Below, piece by piece: positions 41,842 through 51,789 of a stretch of 64,000 nt of DNA. Source of the DNA: CAG-873 sp910578365. GTDB taxonomy: Bacteria; Bacteroidota; Bacteroidia; Bacteroidales; Muribaculaceae. Below the pieces are notes generated by a model, which had not been told where the DNA came from, did no database searches, and was given only the letters and a program-made list of their open reading frames with translations. Each line of letters starts with the position of its first letter. Within the stretch, counting starts at the first letter, position 1. The stretch covers positions 1,612,001 through 1,676,000 of the forward strand of contig OX620685.1 in assembly GCA_951635545.1 (NCBI GenBank), written 5' to 3'. The translations under genes were made by a program, and so were the position numbers.

Positions 41842-42414
41842 GATGTAATATTTTAGCAATCAAGTAAATAAGCGGTGTAAAAGTTGCGTATGTCGGATAT
41901 TTTTCGTAACTTTATGCCATGAAAAAGAACGAGTTGACAGAGTTTTTGCAACGCCAGAACGAGTTTCTTCAGGGACGGCTTGACGAGGCGTTGGCTTCTG
42001 TCAGCTCGCTTACTTTAGCCAACGAAAAGCTGGTGGCGACAGTGGATGAGCTGCGCAGGCAGATAGCCTCGCTGGAAGATGTCATAAAGGGCAGAGGTGC
42101 GGAACTGAGCAAAGAGAAAGCTGCGCGTCAGGCCGTGCAGCGTCTGCAGGGGTCTCCGTCAGAGCGTCAGGCGAAACCGACGCCGGCTCCTGCCGTATCA
42201 GAAACTCCGGAACAGAGGCCACAGAAGAAACGCACCAACAATGGAGCCAGGAGAAAGACCCATCCCGAGTGCGAGGTGGAGACGGTTGTGGTGCACGGCT
42301 CTTTCATTTAAGATTTCGTCTCATTCTCGACAAATGTGTTGTTTTATAGCGAGAGCAGTACGGACGGAGAGAGACTTTAACCTCTGATTTTCAAGAGAAT
42401 AAGTACAATAAAAA

Positions 42415-42493
42415 TTTGGTCAAGTGACAGATTTTTAGTAACTTTATAGGTGATAATCAAAGAGTTACGCTAAAAATGAAGCCACTTGACCAA
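42415..42493 (+). promoter_or_regulatory. transposase promoter bracketed by an inverted repeat
   Basis: TTTG (42415-42418), 20-bp spacer, TAACTTTA (42439-42446). The -33 box overlaps TTGGTCAAGTG (42416-42426), whose inverse CACTTGACCAA (42483-42493) lies in codons 3-6 just after the ATG at 42476. Transcripts from the element's own promoter lack the left arm. Readthrough transcripts from outside contain both arms and could fold over the start codon. The same layout recurs at 58706-58784, 11878-11955 (minus) and 63693-63776. Confidence 0.65.
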
Positions 42494-43705
42494 GTCTGTT
42501 CGACTGACGCCTATGCGCCTGATCATACCGCAAAAGTACACAATAAATTTGACACAAGGCGCAGTATCATGGAAGAGCTTCGAGCATTTGCCTCATCCGT
42601 GCCGGATTTCCGTAGATTGGACAAAGGCAATTTCCGTCACAGCCTCAACGATATCATCATGCTGATGATACTCGGACGTATGGCCGGATGCATCGGACGA
42701 GCCGAGATATTGGAGTTCGGCAGATACAACCTCAACAAATTACACAAAATGGGCATGTTGAGGAACGGCGTACCATCTGAGGCCACGCTTTGCCGTGTGG
42801 AGAACGGCATCAACGATATGGATATGGCCGACAGGATGCAGCAGTTCGCAGACATATTCCTTGAAAGACTGACCTGCGCCAGCCGCATCATTGAAATAAT
42901 CTGCATTGACGGCAAAGCCGAGCGCGGCACCGTTCAGGAAAACGGGCGTAGCCCGGATATCGTCTCTGCCTATTCGTTCAGCACCGGCATAACAATCGCC
43001 ACCGAAGCCTGTCAGGAAAAGAGCAACGAGATAAAGGCCGTACCGATACTTCTTGATAAAATAGATGTCGCAGGAAAGATTGTCACAGCCGACGCCATGT
43101 CTATGCAGAAGGACATTGTCGAGAAAATCAGAAAGAAAGGGGGTGACTTTCTGATAGAACTCAAAGCCAACCAGCCGTCATTGCGATACGGCATTGAGGA
43201 CAGGCTAGTGGAACACACACCGGTATATTCTTACACCGAAGGTCCCGAACTGGCCCACGGCAGGATAGAGACGAGAACCTACCGCGTATATGACGGACTG
43301 GACATTATCGCCGACAAAGAGAAGTGGGGCGGAAACATGACCATCATAGAGTATGAATCATCTACAGTCAAAAAGTCAACAGGGATGCGCACTTCGGAAA
43401 AACGCCTGTATGTCAGCAGTATGCCTACGAAGACTCCGAAGCTCGGAATCATCGTGCGCAACCACTGGTCGATAGAAAGCATGCACTGGGGCCTGGACTA
43501 CAATCTCCAGCAGGACAATATAAAACGTAAGTCGACAAGAGCCGCCCGAAACCTCGACACCATACAGAGAATAGTTTACTCGGTGTTCTCAATATGGAAA
43601 GGACTTCGCAAAAAACGATCGGATAAGAATAAAGGCATAGCCGAACTGATGAGACATATCTCAATGAGCTTTACTCGGCTGATGCGATTTTTAAGCCAAA
43701 AATGA
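42476..43705 (+). CDS. ISAs1-family DDE transposase
   Basis: 409 aa starting MKPLDQVCST. Catalytic Asp144 (ICIDGKAERGT), Asp206 (IVTADAMSMQKDI) and Glu334 (NHWSIESMHWGLDYNLQQD). Full length and apparently functional. Related to, but diverged from, the transposase of copy 1 at 10666-11904. Confidence 0.95.
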   Translation: MKPLDQVCSTDAYAPDHTAKVHNKFDTRRSIMEELRAFASSVPDFRRLDKGNFRHSLNDIIMLMILGRMAGCIGRAEILEFGRYNLNKLHKMGMLRNGVPSEATLCRVENGINDMDMADRMQQFADIFLERLTCASRIIEIICIDGKAERGTVQENGRSPDIVSAYSFSTGITIATEACQEKSNEIKAVPILLDKIDVAGKIVTADAMSMQKDIVEKIRKKGGDFLIELKANQPSLRYGIEDRLVEHTPVYSYTEGPELAHGRIETRTYRVYDGLDIIADKEKWGGNMTIIEYESSTVKKSTGMRTSEKRLYVSSMPTKTPKLGIIVRNHWSIESMHWGLDYNLQQDNIKRKSTRAARNLDTIQRIVYSVFSIWKGLRKKRSDKNKGIAELMRHISMSFTRLMRFLSQK

Positions 43706-45111
43706 AAAAAATAAGATTTTGACACCAGAATAACTCGTTGACAGACAGACACAGAATATTGCCCGATTCACAATGAACCGGGTAGGGGAAGTCATGCTTT
43801 TTATTTTAGTTTAAATGAAAGAGCCGTGGTTGTGGTGGAGCCGGACAGCCCCGACTTCAACCCCGAGGCGGCAACGTTCATAGGCGAATGCGATGTTGTG
43901 CGCTATGTCATGGAGCCGATGCGCTTCAAGAAAATAGTCTACAAGGTACGCAAATATGTGCAGGACGAGAAAATATACAAAGGCTCCGCTCCCGCCACGC
44001 CGCTGCTCAACTCGCAGTACACATCCTCCTTCATTGCCGGACTCGCCGAGCTACGCTATCTCCACTGCATGCCACTTGAAAATGCAGTCGAATACTTCCG
44101 AGCCCACGGCTTCGACCTTGACAAAGGCACGGCACAAAAACTGGTCAGCAAGGTAAGGGTTCATCTGGAGAATCTGTACAAGGCTCTCGGGCCGGCAGTT
44201 GTCGAAGACAATTATATCTGTGGTGACGAGACCTATCAGAAAGTGCGGCTGCAGGTGGCCACTCCCTCGGGCAGGAAGATCAAAAAGGGCTACATCTGGG
44301 TGTTCGTAGGCATGACAACCGGGCTTGTATACTTCTTCTATGATGACGGTTCCCGCTCTGCCGAAGTCTTCAAGCAGCATATCAAAGGCTTCAACGGAGC
44401 GTTCCAATGCGATTGTTACTCGGGATACCGGCATATCGGAATCGGTGAGATGAGCGGGATAAAACGCTTGCCATGCCTGCAGCATATAAAGCGGAAGTTC
44501 CTCGACCTGAAAGACAATCCGCAGGCGCAGGAAATAGCAAAGCTCTTCGGACTCCTTTACCACTTCGAGCATCAGCACCGCATAGGCAAAGACGGATGGA
44601 AGGCGGAAAAGCACCTTGAGTGGAGACAACGATACTCCAAAGTGATGCTCGAGAAAATCCGCATGAGACTGACAGCGGTCAAAAATCGCATCGGCGTGCC
44701 ACCCGACGACCCGCTGCTTGCCGCCACCGAACATGCGCTTAAACAATGGGACGAGATACCACGCATCTTCGCCTCACCCACCTACAGACTTGACAACAAC
44801 GAAGTCGAGCGAATCAACCGCTACATATCCCTGACCCGTCGCCGACTGACAATCGGCTCCCACTCCGGAGCCGAAGCCGCCGCCCTGTACCACTCGCTGG
44901 CCATCACCTGCCATCAGTGCGGAGTCAACGTCTTCGACTACTTCTGCGACATCATCGACCGATGTGCCGCATGGCCGCCAAACACCCCGATCGAAAAATA
45001 CCGCGACCTGCTTCCCGACCGCTGGAAACACTCACAAAAATAGCCGCCCAAAATCCGGACGGCTTTCTTTTTATGGCTTACCTGCTATCGCGGACGGTTG
45101 TACGTCCTCGT

Positions 45112-45637
45112 CAATATGCTCGATGTCGATGATGCTGAGGCTATCCGTCTTGGCCAAATGACCGCACAGGACACCGAGAGTGGCGGCATCGAGCGTATCA
45201 AGCCTAAGAATGTTGCCCAAACACTCGGCGACAATATGCGGACGTTTGCCAATATGTTGCTCAGCAGTGGCGAAGAAGATGTGTCTTTCGGCCAACTCGT
45301 AGACCGCAACGGTACTGAGGTTATGAAATGGATGAACCAAGTAGGCGCTATCAGCAATACTCAATTCCAATCTGCGTTTGATAGTAAGAGCAATCTCACA
45401 GCCGAGGCCAAGAACGACTTGCAGAAAGTTCTCTATCAAGCAGTATTCAAGGGTGCATCACAGCAGTTGGAAGAAATGTTTGACAAACTTCCGGCCAAGG
45501 CACAACGCGCAATCCTCGCAACGGCATTCCGTGATATGGACTCGCCTTTCGCCGGTAAGATGTTACCCGAAATCCAAGCCTCTATTATTGTCTACAATCA
45601 ACTGATGTCCGACCCCACATTTGCCAACGCAAAGAAA
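45112..45637 (+). pseudogene. giant polyvalent protein gene, fragment 2
   Basis: Ancestral residues ~1596-1771. It completes the DdrB-like ParB domain begun in fragment 1 (PVLV joined to NMLDVDDAEAIRLGQMTAQDTESGG). A helical domain follows: NVAQTLGDNMRTFANMLLSSGEEDVSFGQLVDRNGTEVMKWMNQVGAISNTQFQSAF. It is cut by IS110 after FANAKK; the present frame runs eight codons into the IS. Confidence 0.85.
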
Positions 45638-45807
45638 AAGTCACTATGTTTGCATCAGATTAGCTGACGGGGCGCTCAACGGGGGCTGTCTGCCCCCTTG
45701 CCGCTAAGGCTTTCCCCCGAGAGGAGTGAGGAGAAAAGATAGACGTAAGGGCAATTGCATGTAAATTTGTAAAAGCAAAATACATTAACAGCAAAACCGA
45801 TACGTCT
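45638..45807 (+). ncRNA. candidate bridge-RNA region of the IS110 element
   Basis: Some IS110 elements encode a structured bridge RNA in the non-coding end before the recombinase gene, which pairs with target and donor DNA. This 170-nt segment contains a strong hairpin (GGGGGC-TGTCT-GCCCCC near 45685-45701) and no open frame of note. No pairing loops were worked out, so this is a positional suggestion only. The 363-nt right flank is the alternative location. Confidence 0.3.
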
Positions 45808-46878
45808 ATGGTACAAAGTAACAAAAAAGATTTCAGCGGACAAAATATCTCTATTGGTATTGACGTCCATCTGAGAACATGGAGTGTCACGGTGCTCACC
45901 CCCTCTGGGTTTATGCGCACTCATACTCAAAAGGCTTCGGCCAAAGAGCTCTTTGAACATTTGAACAAGCATTATCCTAACGGTAGCTACCATGCAGCCT
46001 ACGAGACGGGGTTTTCGGGCTTCTCGACCTATTATGCCCTGACTGAGCTTGGTATAAAATGCACCGTGGTACATGCGGCTGACGTTCCGACCACCCAGAA
46101 GGAAAAGGTCTCGAAGTCAGACCCGGTGGATTCAAAAAAGCTGGCCAAAGCCCTTATGCGCGGCGAGCTCGGCAGTGTGTACATTCACTCGAAGGACAGC
46201 CTCGATGACCGTGCGCTGGTACGCCACCGCGCCACTATTGTGAAGCTTTCCGGCGGCATAAAATCCAGAATCAAGCATCTGCTGTACAACAACGGCGTGG
46301 AGTACCCCGAAGAATATTTCCGAAGCAACCGCCACTGGACAAGAAGTTTCATAACGTGGTTGCAGAATGACGTGCGGTTGCTCTCCGACACCCGGGTCTC
46401 GCTTGACCTGCTCATTGCCGAGGTACTCCATTACAGGGAACGCCTCCTTGATGTCAACCGCAGATTGCGCTCGCTGGCGCGCAGCGACAGGTATGCCGAG
46501 AAATACGGCATCCTGATGTCGGTTCCCGGCATTGGTTCGACAATTGCCATGAGCCTGCTTACCGAGATTGATGACATCGGTCGCTTCAGTAACCAGCGCC
46601 AGTTCGCATCGTTCCTCGGACTCGTGCCGATGATGTCGTCAAGCGGCGACAAGGAATACGTCGGTGAGAAGACTTTCCGGGGAAACAAATTCCTCGGTCC
46701 AAAAATAGTCGAGGCCTCATGGATAGCCATACGGCACGACGCGGAACTCTCCGCAAAGTTCGGCGCATTGTGCACTCGCGGAATGAAGTCGCAGGAAGCC
46801 ATAATCCGGATAGCCCGCAAGCTCTCCAACATAATATTTTCCGTACTGAAATCAAACCGCAGATATGAATGCCGTTAG
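45808..46878 (+). CDS. IS110-family DEDD recombinase/transposase
   Basis: 356 aa. The N-terminal RuvC-like domain has acidic residues in ISIGIDVHLRTW, AAYETGFSG and KSDPVDSKKLAKAL. The C-terminal Transposase_20 domain has MSVPGIGSTIAMSLLTEIDDIGRFSNQRQFASFLGLVP, with a candidate catalytic serine in MMSSSGDKEYVGEKTFRGNK. Full length. Confidence 0.95.
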   Translation: MVQSNKKDFSGQNISIGIDVHLRTWSVTVLTPSGFMRTHTQKASAKELFEHLNKHYPNGSYHAAYETGFSGFSTYYALTELGIKCTVVHAADVPTTQKEKVSKSDPVDSKKLAKALMRGELGSVYIHSKDSLDDRALVRHRATIVKLSGGIKSRIKHLLYNNGVEYPEEYFRSNRHWTRSFITWLQNDVRLLSDTRVSLDLLIAEVLHYRERLLDVNRRLRSLARSDRYAEKYGILMSVPGIGSTIAMSLLTEIDDIGRFSNQRQFASFLGLVPMMSSSGDKEYVGEKTFRGNKFLGPKIVEASWIAIRHDAELSAKFGALCTRGMKSQEAIIRIARKLSNIIFSVLKSNRRYECR

Positions 46879-47241
46879 ATAATGCGACACACAAAAGTCT
46901 TATAGGCAAATACAGTAAGACGGCTACTCTCGCCTCCTTGATGAGCCTTGGCTGCATCTAAAAGAAAGGTTGTGGCGTCTTTCCTATTATGCTGAATAAG
47001 TAAACTGTCAGCCCGATGGGGCGTGACTGATAGAAGTTTGCCTGATAGGACTTTTTTTACTACAAGGCATTTCGGGCTCTAACCGATTGCCGGTTATTTG
47101 ATTGGGGCAGAGGCCTCGATCATGACTCTTTTGTGCCTACACAATCGGCACAGAAATATAAGCAATTGATTTTTAACGTTAATCTTTTCTAAATCTCAAC
47201 GAGAATTTTGGAATACAACATAGAAGGAGGAGGTTTTGAAA

Positions 47242-47841
47242 GCCGTTGAAGCTTTCAAACAAACGATAGCCCTTGATGATAGATTTGAGCATTATATGCC
47301 GGCCGATAATTTTAGTAACTTTGCGTTGCATTTGGCCGCTATGTATAAGGCAACCGATATGTCGCAAGCGACAATCGCGTCCTATTTCAATCAAATGTAC
47401 GACCTTGCACAAGGGAAAAAGGCCGCGACCCTCTTTGATGAGGCCGACACAACCGAGTATCCGCTTGCGGAAGTCATTAACCAAGTATTAAACTTTGAAT
47501 ATCAACCGGCGAAGAATGGAAACAACGATGTCGCAAATGGAGGTGCTGATGTGGCTCTCCGCAATCAAGTTAGCCAAGGAGGGGAACTCCGAGGCAATGA
47601 ACCACCTGCAAGCGGAGAACAAACTCCGACAGGAACAGAACCGTCCGACAGTGGAGCAGGAGCTTCAGATGATAGCAGCACAGCAGGAGTCGAAGCAGTA
47701 GAGGGCGAAACACCTCAATCCACAGATGCCGCACCTGCAACGGTACAGGCCGCAGTTGAGGCCGCATCTGCCGAGGTGAACACCGAGCCTACTCCGGCGC
47801 AAGCTGAGGCAGGAAATTATAAGAAAGGCCATATTACCATT
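47242..47841 (+). pseudogene. giant polyvalent protein gene, fragment 3
   Basis: Ancestral residues 1772-1971. It begins AVEAFKQTIALDDRFEHYMPADNFSNFALHLAAMYK, a helical domain with ATIASYFNQMYDLAQGKKAATLFD. From about 47510 it becomes a low-complexity Glu/Gly/Ala/Thr linker (from residue ~1862). It ends at KKGHITI, where IS66 copy 2 has inserted. A 61-codon frame lies in +1 within the linker. Confidence 0.85.
47516..47701 (+). CDS. candidate overprinted small gene inside the giant gene (+1 frame)
   Basis: 61 codons: METTMSQMEVLMWLSAIKLAK..., continuing EGNSEAMNHLQAENKLRQEQ and ending IAAQQESKQ. It has a balanced amino-acid mix and reads as two amphipathic helices, unlike the usual arginine/proline-rich shadow frames. 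Meanwhile the giant-gene frame over the same bases is a disordered-type linker. Function unknown. It could be chance; conservation of the +1 frame in relatives would decide. Confidence 0.4.
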   Translation: METTMSQMEVLMWLSAIKLAKEGNSEAMNHLQAENKLRQEQNRPTVEQELQMIAAQQESKQ

Positions 47842-47901
47842 GTACAACCGTCCGCGATAGCAGGTAAGCCATAAAAAGAAAGCCGTCCGGATTTTGGGCG
47901 G

Positions 47902-49482
47902 CTATTTTTGTGAGTGTTTCCAGCGGTCGGGAAGCAGGTCGCGGTATTTTTCGATCGGGGTGTTTGGCGGCCATGCGGCACATCGGTCGATGATGTCGCA
48001 GAAGTAGTCGAAGACGTTGACTCCGCACTGATGGCAGGTGATGGCCAGCGAGTGGTACAGGGCGGCGGCTTCGGCTCCGGAGTGGGAGCCGATTGTCAGT
48101 CGGCGACGGGTCAGGGATATGTAGCGGTTGATTCGCTCGACTTCGTTGTTGTCAAGTCTGTAGGTGGGTGAGGCGAAGATGCGTGGTATCTCGTCCCATT
48201 GTTTAAGCGCATGTTCGGTGGCGGCAAGCAGCGGGTCGTCGGGTGGCACGCCGATGCGATTTTTGACCGCTGTCAGTCTCATGCGGATTTTCTCGAGCAT
48301 CACTTTGGAGTATCGTTGTCTCCACTCAAGGTGCTTTTCCGCCTTCCATCCGTCTTTGCCTATGCGGTGCTGATGCTCGAAGTGGTAAAGGAGTCCGAAG
48401 AGCTTTGCTATTTCCTGCGCCTGCGGATTGTCTTTCAGGTCGAGGAACTTCCGCTTTATATGCTGCAGGCATGGCAAGCGTTTTATCCCGCTCATCTCAC
48501 CGATTCCGATATGCCGGTATCCCGAGTAACAATCGCATTGGAACGCTCCGTTGAAGCCTTTGATATGCTGCTTGAAGACTTCGGCAGAGCGGGAACCGTC
48601 ATCATAGAAGAAGTATACAAGCCCGGTTGTCATGCCTACGAACACCCAGATGTAGCCCTTTTTGATCTTCCTGCCCGAGGGAGTGGCCACCTGCAGCCGC
48701 ACTTTCTGATAGGTCTCGTCACCACAGATATAATTGTCTTCGACAACTGCCGGCCCGAGAGCCTTGTACAGATTCTCCAGATGAACCCTTACCTTGCTGA
48801 CCAGTTTTTGTGCCGTGCCTTTGTCAAGGTCGAAGCCGTGGGCTCGGAAGTATTCGACTGCATTTTCAAGTGGCATGCAGTGGAGATAGCGTAGCTCGGC
48901 GAGTCCGGCAATGAAGGAGGATGTGTACTGCGAGTTGAGCAGCGGCGTGGCGGGAGCGGAGCCTTTGTATATTTTCTCGTCCTGCACATATTTGCGTACC
49001 TTGTAGACTATTTTCTTGAAGCGCATCGGCTCCATGACATAGCGCACAACATCGCATTCGCCTATGAACGTTGCCGCCTCGGGGTTGAAGTCGGGGCTGT
49101 CCGGCTCCACCACAACCGTCTCCACCTCGCACTCGGGATGGGTCTTTCTCCTGGCTCCATTGTTGGTGCGTTTCTTCTGTGGCCTCTGTTCCGGAGTTTC
49201 TGATACGGCAGGAGCCGGCGTCGGTTTCGCCTGACGCTCTGACGGAGACCCCTGCAGACGCTGCACGGCCTGACGCGCAGCTTTCTCTTTGCTCAGTTCC
49301 GCACCTCTGCCCTTTATGACATCTTCCAGCGAGGCTATCTGCCTGCGCAGCTCATCCACTGTCGCCACCAGCTTTTCGTTGGCTAAAGTAAGCGAGCTGA
49401 CAGAAGCCAACGCCTCGTCAAGCCGTCCCTGAAGAAACTCGTTCTGGCGTTGCAAAAACTCTGTCAACTCGTTCTTTTTCAT
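47902..49482 (-). CDS. tnpC: IS66 transposase TnpC
   Basis: 526 aa. An N-terminal coiled coil (residues 1-75, ELTEFLQRQNEFLQGRLDEALASVSSLTLANEKL) is followed by a basic linker, the IS66 core (FIAGLAELRYLHCMPLENAVEYFRAHGFDLDKGTAQKLV; ICGDETYQKVRL; FQCDCYSGYRHIG; LDNNEVERINRYISLTRR with the DDE acidic residues) and the IS66 C-terminal domain (ALYHSLAITCHQCGVNVFDYFCDIIDR). Intact. Confidence 0.95.
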   Translation of the reverse strand: MKKNELTEFLQRQNEFLQGRLDEALASVSSLTLANEKLVATVDELRRQIASLEDVIKGRGAELSKEKAARQAVQRLQGSPSERQAKPTPAPAVSETPEQRPQKKRTNNGARRKTHPECEVETVVVEPDSPDFNPEAATFIGECDVVRYVMEPMRFKKIVYKVRKYVQDEKIYKGSAPATPLLNSQYTSSFIAGLAELRYLHCMPLENAVEYFRAHGFDLDKGTAQKLVSKVRVHLENLYKALGPAVVEDNYICGDETYQKVRLQVATPSGRKIKKGYIWVFVGMTTGLVYFFYDDGSRSAEVFKQHIKGFNGAFQCDCYSGYRHIGIGEMSGIKRLPCLQHIKRKFLDLKDNPQAQEIAKLFGLLYHFEHQHRIGKDGWKAEKHLEWRQRYSKVMLEKIRMRLTAVKNRIGVPPDDPLLAATEHALKQWDEIPRIFASPTYRLDNNEVERINRYISLTRRRLTIGSHSGAEAAALYHSLAITCHQCGVNVFDYFCDIIDRCAAWPPNTPIEKYRDLLPDRWKHSQK

Positions 49483-49559
49483 GGCATAAAGTTACGAAAA
49501 ATATCCGACATACGCAACTTTTACACCGCTTATTTACTTGATTGCTAAAATATTACATC

Positions 49560-49916
49560 TTATTTTGCAGCCATTCTGAAGCGATTCTCGACCGTCACCT
49601 TCACAGGCGTGAGCCCCCTCATCAGCATATAGAAATCGTCCCACTGAAGCCTGCGAACGCCGTCATCGCCCTTTTTGAGCACCTCCCGGAAACGGCCTCG
49701 CGACAGTCTTTTTGTGTACATCAAAAATCCGTCGCCATCCCATTTCAACGCCTTCATGGTCCTGCGGTCTTTGGAGAAAAACACATACACATCGCCCGAT
49801 GCCGGAGAGTGACCCTTCCACGACCACACCATCTGGGTCAGACCGCGGATGCCGTAACGCATCGACACCGGTCTCTGGCATACCCAGAGCCGCATATCCG
49901 CCTCAAGACTCCACAT
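49560..49916 (-). CDS. tnpB: IS66 accessory protein TnpB (copy 2)
   Basis: 118 aa, same sequence as the copy-1 protein at 41485-41841. Overlaps tnpA. Confidence 0.9.
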   Translation of the reverse strand: MWSLEADMRLWVCQRPVSMRYGIRGLTQMVWSWKGHSPASGDVYVFFSKDRRTMKALKWDGDGFLMYTKRLSRGRFREVLKKGDDGVRRLQWDDFYMLMRGLTPVKVTVENRFRMAAK

Positions 49917-50319
49917 CACTCCTGCGTGTCATGACATCCACCAGAAGCGCCAGCCCCTCCGCGCTTATCTCTCCCAGACTCACGCCTCGGCCCCAACCGA
50001 GTTCGATGTGCACGTCACGCACGATATTGGTGGCACCGACATCCCTGCTCTCATCCGCAACCTGAATACCGGGAACTTTAACCTCCCGGAATAACGGCTC
50101 GCCACCTTCCCGCGACGAATCCGGTCTCTCCGGCAGACTGCGTTGATAATCGCTTATGCTGATTTTACGGCGCCGAAGCCACTCATAAAGCCGCTGGACG
50201 TTGACGCCGGTGCCGGCACAGAAACGGTTCAATGCGATATAGCCGTCTGTCTCGCATTGATTCTTGTAACGCGTCCATGTCTCTGAATAGACATCGGACA
50301 AAGACTTGTTATAACCCAT
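49903..50319 (-). CDS. tnpA: IS66 accessory protein TnpA (copy 2)
   Basis: 138 aa from ATG 50319, same sequence as the copy-1 protein at 41082-41498. Confidence 0.85.
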   Translation of the reverse strand: MGYNKSLSDVYSETWTRYKNQCETDGYIALNRFCAGTGVNVQRLYEWLRRRKISISDYQRSLPERPDSSREGGEPLFREVKVPGIQVADESRDVGATNIVRDVHIELGWGRGVSLGEISAEGLALLVDVMTRRSDVES

Positions 50320-50397
50320 GATTCTTTTTGTCGGCAAAGATACAACTCTCTTTCGGAGTTCGTCAATACGCTATCGCGGATGGTTGTACTTACCATT

Positions 50398-51789
50398 GGC
50401 GAGTTTGACATCACAATCGAGAACCCTGCTGGCAGCGTCCGCAAAGGTATTGATGCAGATGGTAAGGAATGGAGTACCACTATGGCCAACACCTACGGCT
50501 ACATCAAAGGTACAGAGGGTGTTGACGGCGACCATATAGATGTGTTCCTGCATGAGAACATGGATATGTGGAATGGCCGCAAGGTGTATGTCGTAGACCA
50601 AACCAATACAGACGGCTCATTCGATGAACACAAGGTTATGCTTGGCTTCAACAATAAGGACGAGGCCATGAGCGCCTACCTTGCCAACTATGATGCTACA
50701 TGGGGACAGACGCACCCCGGACTGCGAATTTCCGAAACTAATATCGAGGACTTCAACAAATGGGTACAGTCGAGCCACCGCAAGACTAAACCGTTCGCCG
50801 ATTATTCCACCGTCAGCAAAATCACAGACGAAGCTCCTGTTGAGCAACCGACACAACCTGCCGCCGCTATCACCGGCGAGGGTTATAAAGTCGAGCCTAA
50901 GCCCTACACCAACAAGCAGGGCAAGACGCTTGACACATACCTTGTGACCTTTGACCGCGATTTCTCCAAAGAGGAATTGTCCACCTTACGTGCGAAAGCC
51001 AAAGCTCTCAAAGGTTGGTACGACCGTGAAACGCGCGGTTGGATGCTCCGTAGTGCCGACGATGCGAAAGCCTTTGCCAAGGATATTGTCGGCAAGAGCG
51101 AGGACGAGGTTGCAGACGAGGCTCCGCTGTCGCTTGCAGACATGGAAAAACCTGCAAGCGATAAGCCAAAGAAAGCGCCTGTCAATCGTGTCAACGTTGA
51201 AGGTGTCATGGCCGACCTATCTACTAAAGGAGAAACCAAATTGAGCGACCATGCCGAGCCGGTAGAACCTACACAGACCAAACCGAAAAAACGCAGATGG
51301 ATTAGCGATGAGGACGCAGACGAGTTTAACAACCTGCGTGACAACCTCCGCAACCATTTCGGCAAAGGTGATGATATAGTACAGGAGAGTGCCGAGGGTT
51401 ATGGCAAACCACAGCCCAAACAAATGGATGCAGAAGTCTTGCGCATGGGTACGCGTATGACATATCTTATGATGAAAGGCGGTTTACGCTCCTTTGCCGA
51501 CTACTGCGAGGCGATGATAGACGAGCTGCCCGACATCTTCGATGATATGCGTCCTCACCTCAAATCTCTCTATGCCGCCGCGCAGAACATGGAGGAGGTG
51601 ATAGAACTCGGATGGGATGAGGAAATGGACGACCGAAAGACAGTCAAGGCTTTTGACGTTTATAATTTCGACAAGCCCGGAGCCAAAGATATCATCGCCA
51701 CCTCTCAGCATATTGTTGATGAGCAAAGCTCACAGCAGCATACCGACCAAATAATTCAAACCCTCAAAGACCAACGAAATGAGCAAAGA
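50398..51789 (+). pseudogene. giant polyvalent protein gene, fragment 4 (pyrophosphatase-like domain)
   Basis: Ancestral residues 1972-2435. Joined to fragment 3 it begins ITIGEFDITIENPAGSVRKG. It carries the inorganic-pyrophosphatase-like domain described in polyvalent proteins: MANTYGYIKGTEGVDGDHIDVFLHEN, RKVYVVDQTNTDGSFDEHKVMLGF. A small domain follows (KTLDTYLVTFDRDFSKEELSTLRAKAKALKGWYDRETRGWML), then linkers, then a helical region (GTRMTYLMMKGGLRSFADYCEAMIDELPDIFDDMRPHLKSLYAAAQNM). Cut by IS982 after EQR. The domain may hydrolyse pyrophosphate or a nucleotide-like substrate; activity is not established. Confidence 0.85.

Larger units (their letters stand above)
42294..43828 (+). mobile_element. 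ISAs1-family insertion sequence, copy 2 (nested in IS66)
   Basis: 1535 bp, ends CACGGCTCTTTCATTTAA, flanked by the 9-bp repeat GTTGTGGTG (42285-42293 and 43829-43837). As far as I can read, identical in sequence to copy 3 (58585-60119). Confidence 0.95.
41919..45043 (+). pseudogene. tnpC: IS66 transposase TnpC, interrupted by ISAs1 copy 2
   Basis: Codons lie in 41919-42293 and 43838-45043. Joined, they give exactly 1581 nt, the same 526-aa protein as the intact copies at 47902-49482 and 55925-57505. The break falls after ETVVV in the linker between the coiled coil and the zinc-finger/DDE parts. A -7 element TAACTTTA (41907-41914), with GTTG 20 bp upstream, ends five bases before the ATG. Confidence 0.95.
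41012..45103 (+). mobile_element. IS66-family element, copy 1, with a nested ISAs1
   Basis: Terminal inverted repeats GTACAACCrTCCGCGATAGC. Flanked by the 8-bp repeat GTCCTCGT (41004-41011 and 45104-45111). 4092 bp including a 1535-bp ISAs1 and its 9-bp duplication; without them it is 2548 bp, the same length as copies 2 and 3. Genes tnpA, tnpB and tnpC are on the plus strand. Confidence 0.95.
45638..47241 (+). mobile_element. IS110-family insertion sequence, copy A
   Basis: About 1604 bp inserted between AAG AAA and GCC GTT of the giant gene. No terminal inverted repeats are visible. The only flanking match is GAAA (45634-45637 and 47238-47241), so either end could shift by up to four bases. 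Non-coding flanks are 170 bp on the left and 363 bp on the right; the right flank holds no gene I can support. Confidence 0.8.
47842..50389 (-). mobile_element. IS66-family element, copy 2
   Basis: 2548 bp, inverted repeats GTACAACCgTCCGCGATAGC (left) and the one-mismatch partner at the right. Flanked by the 8-bp repeat TTACCATT (47834-47841 and 50390-50397). Opposite orientation to copy 1. Apparently uninterrupted, with all three genes. Confidence 0.95.
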
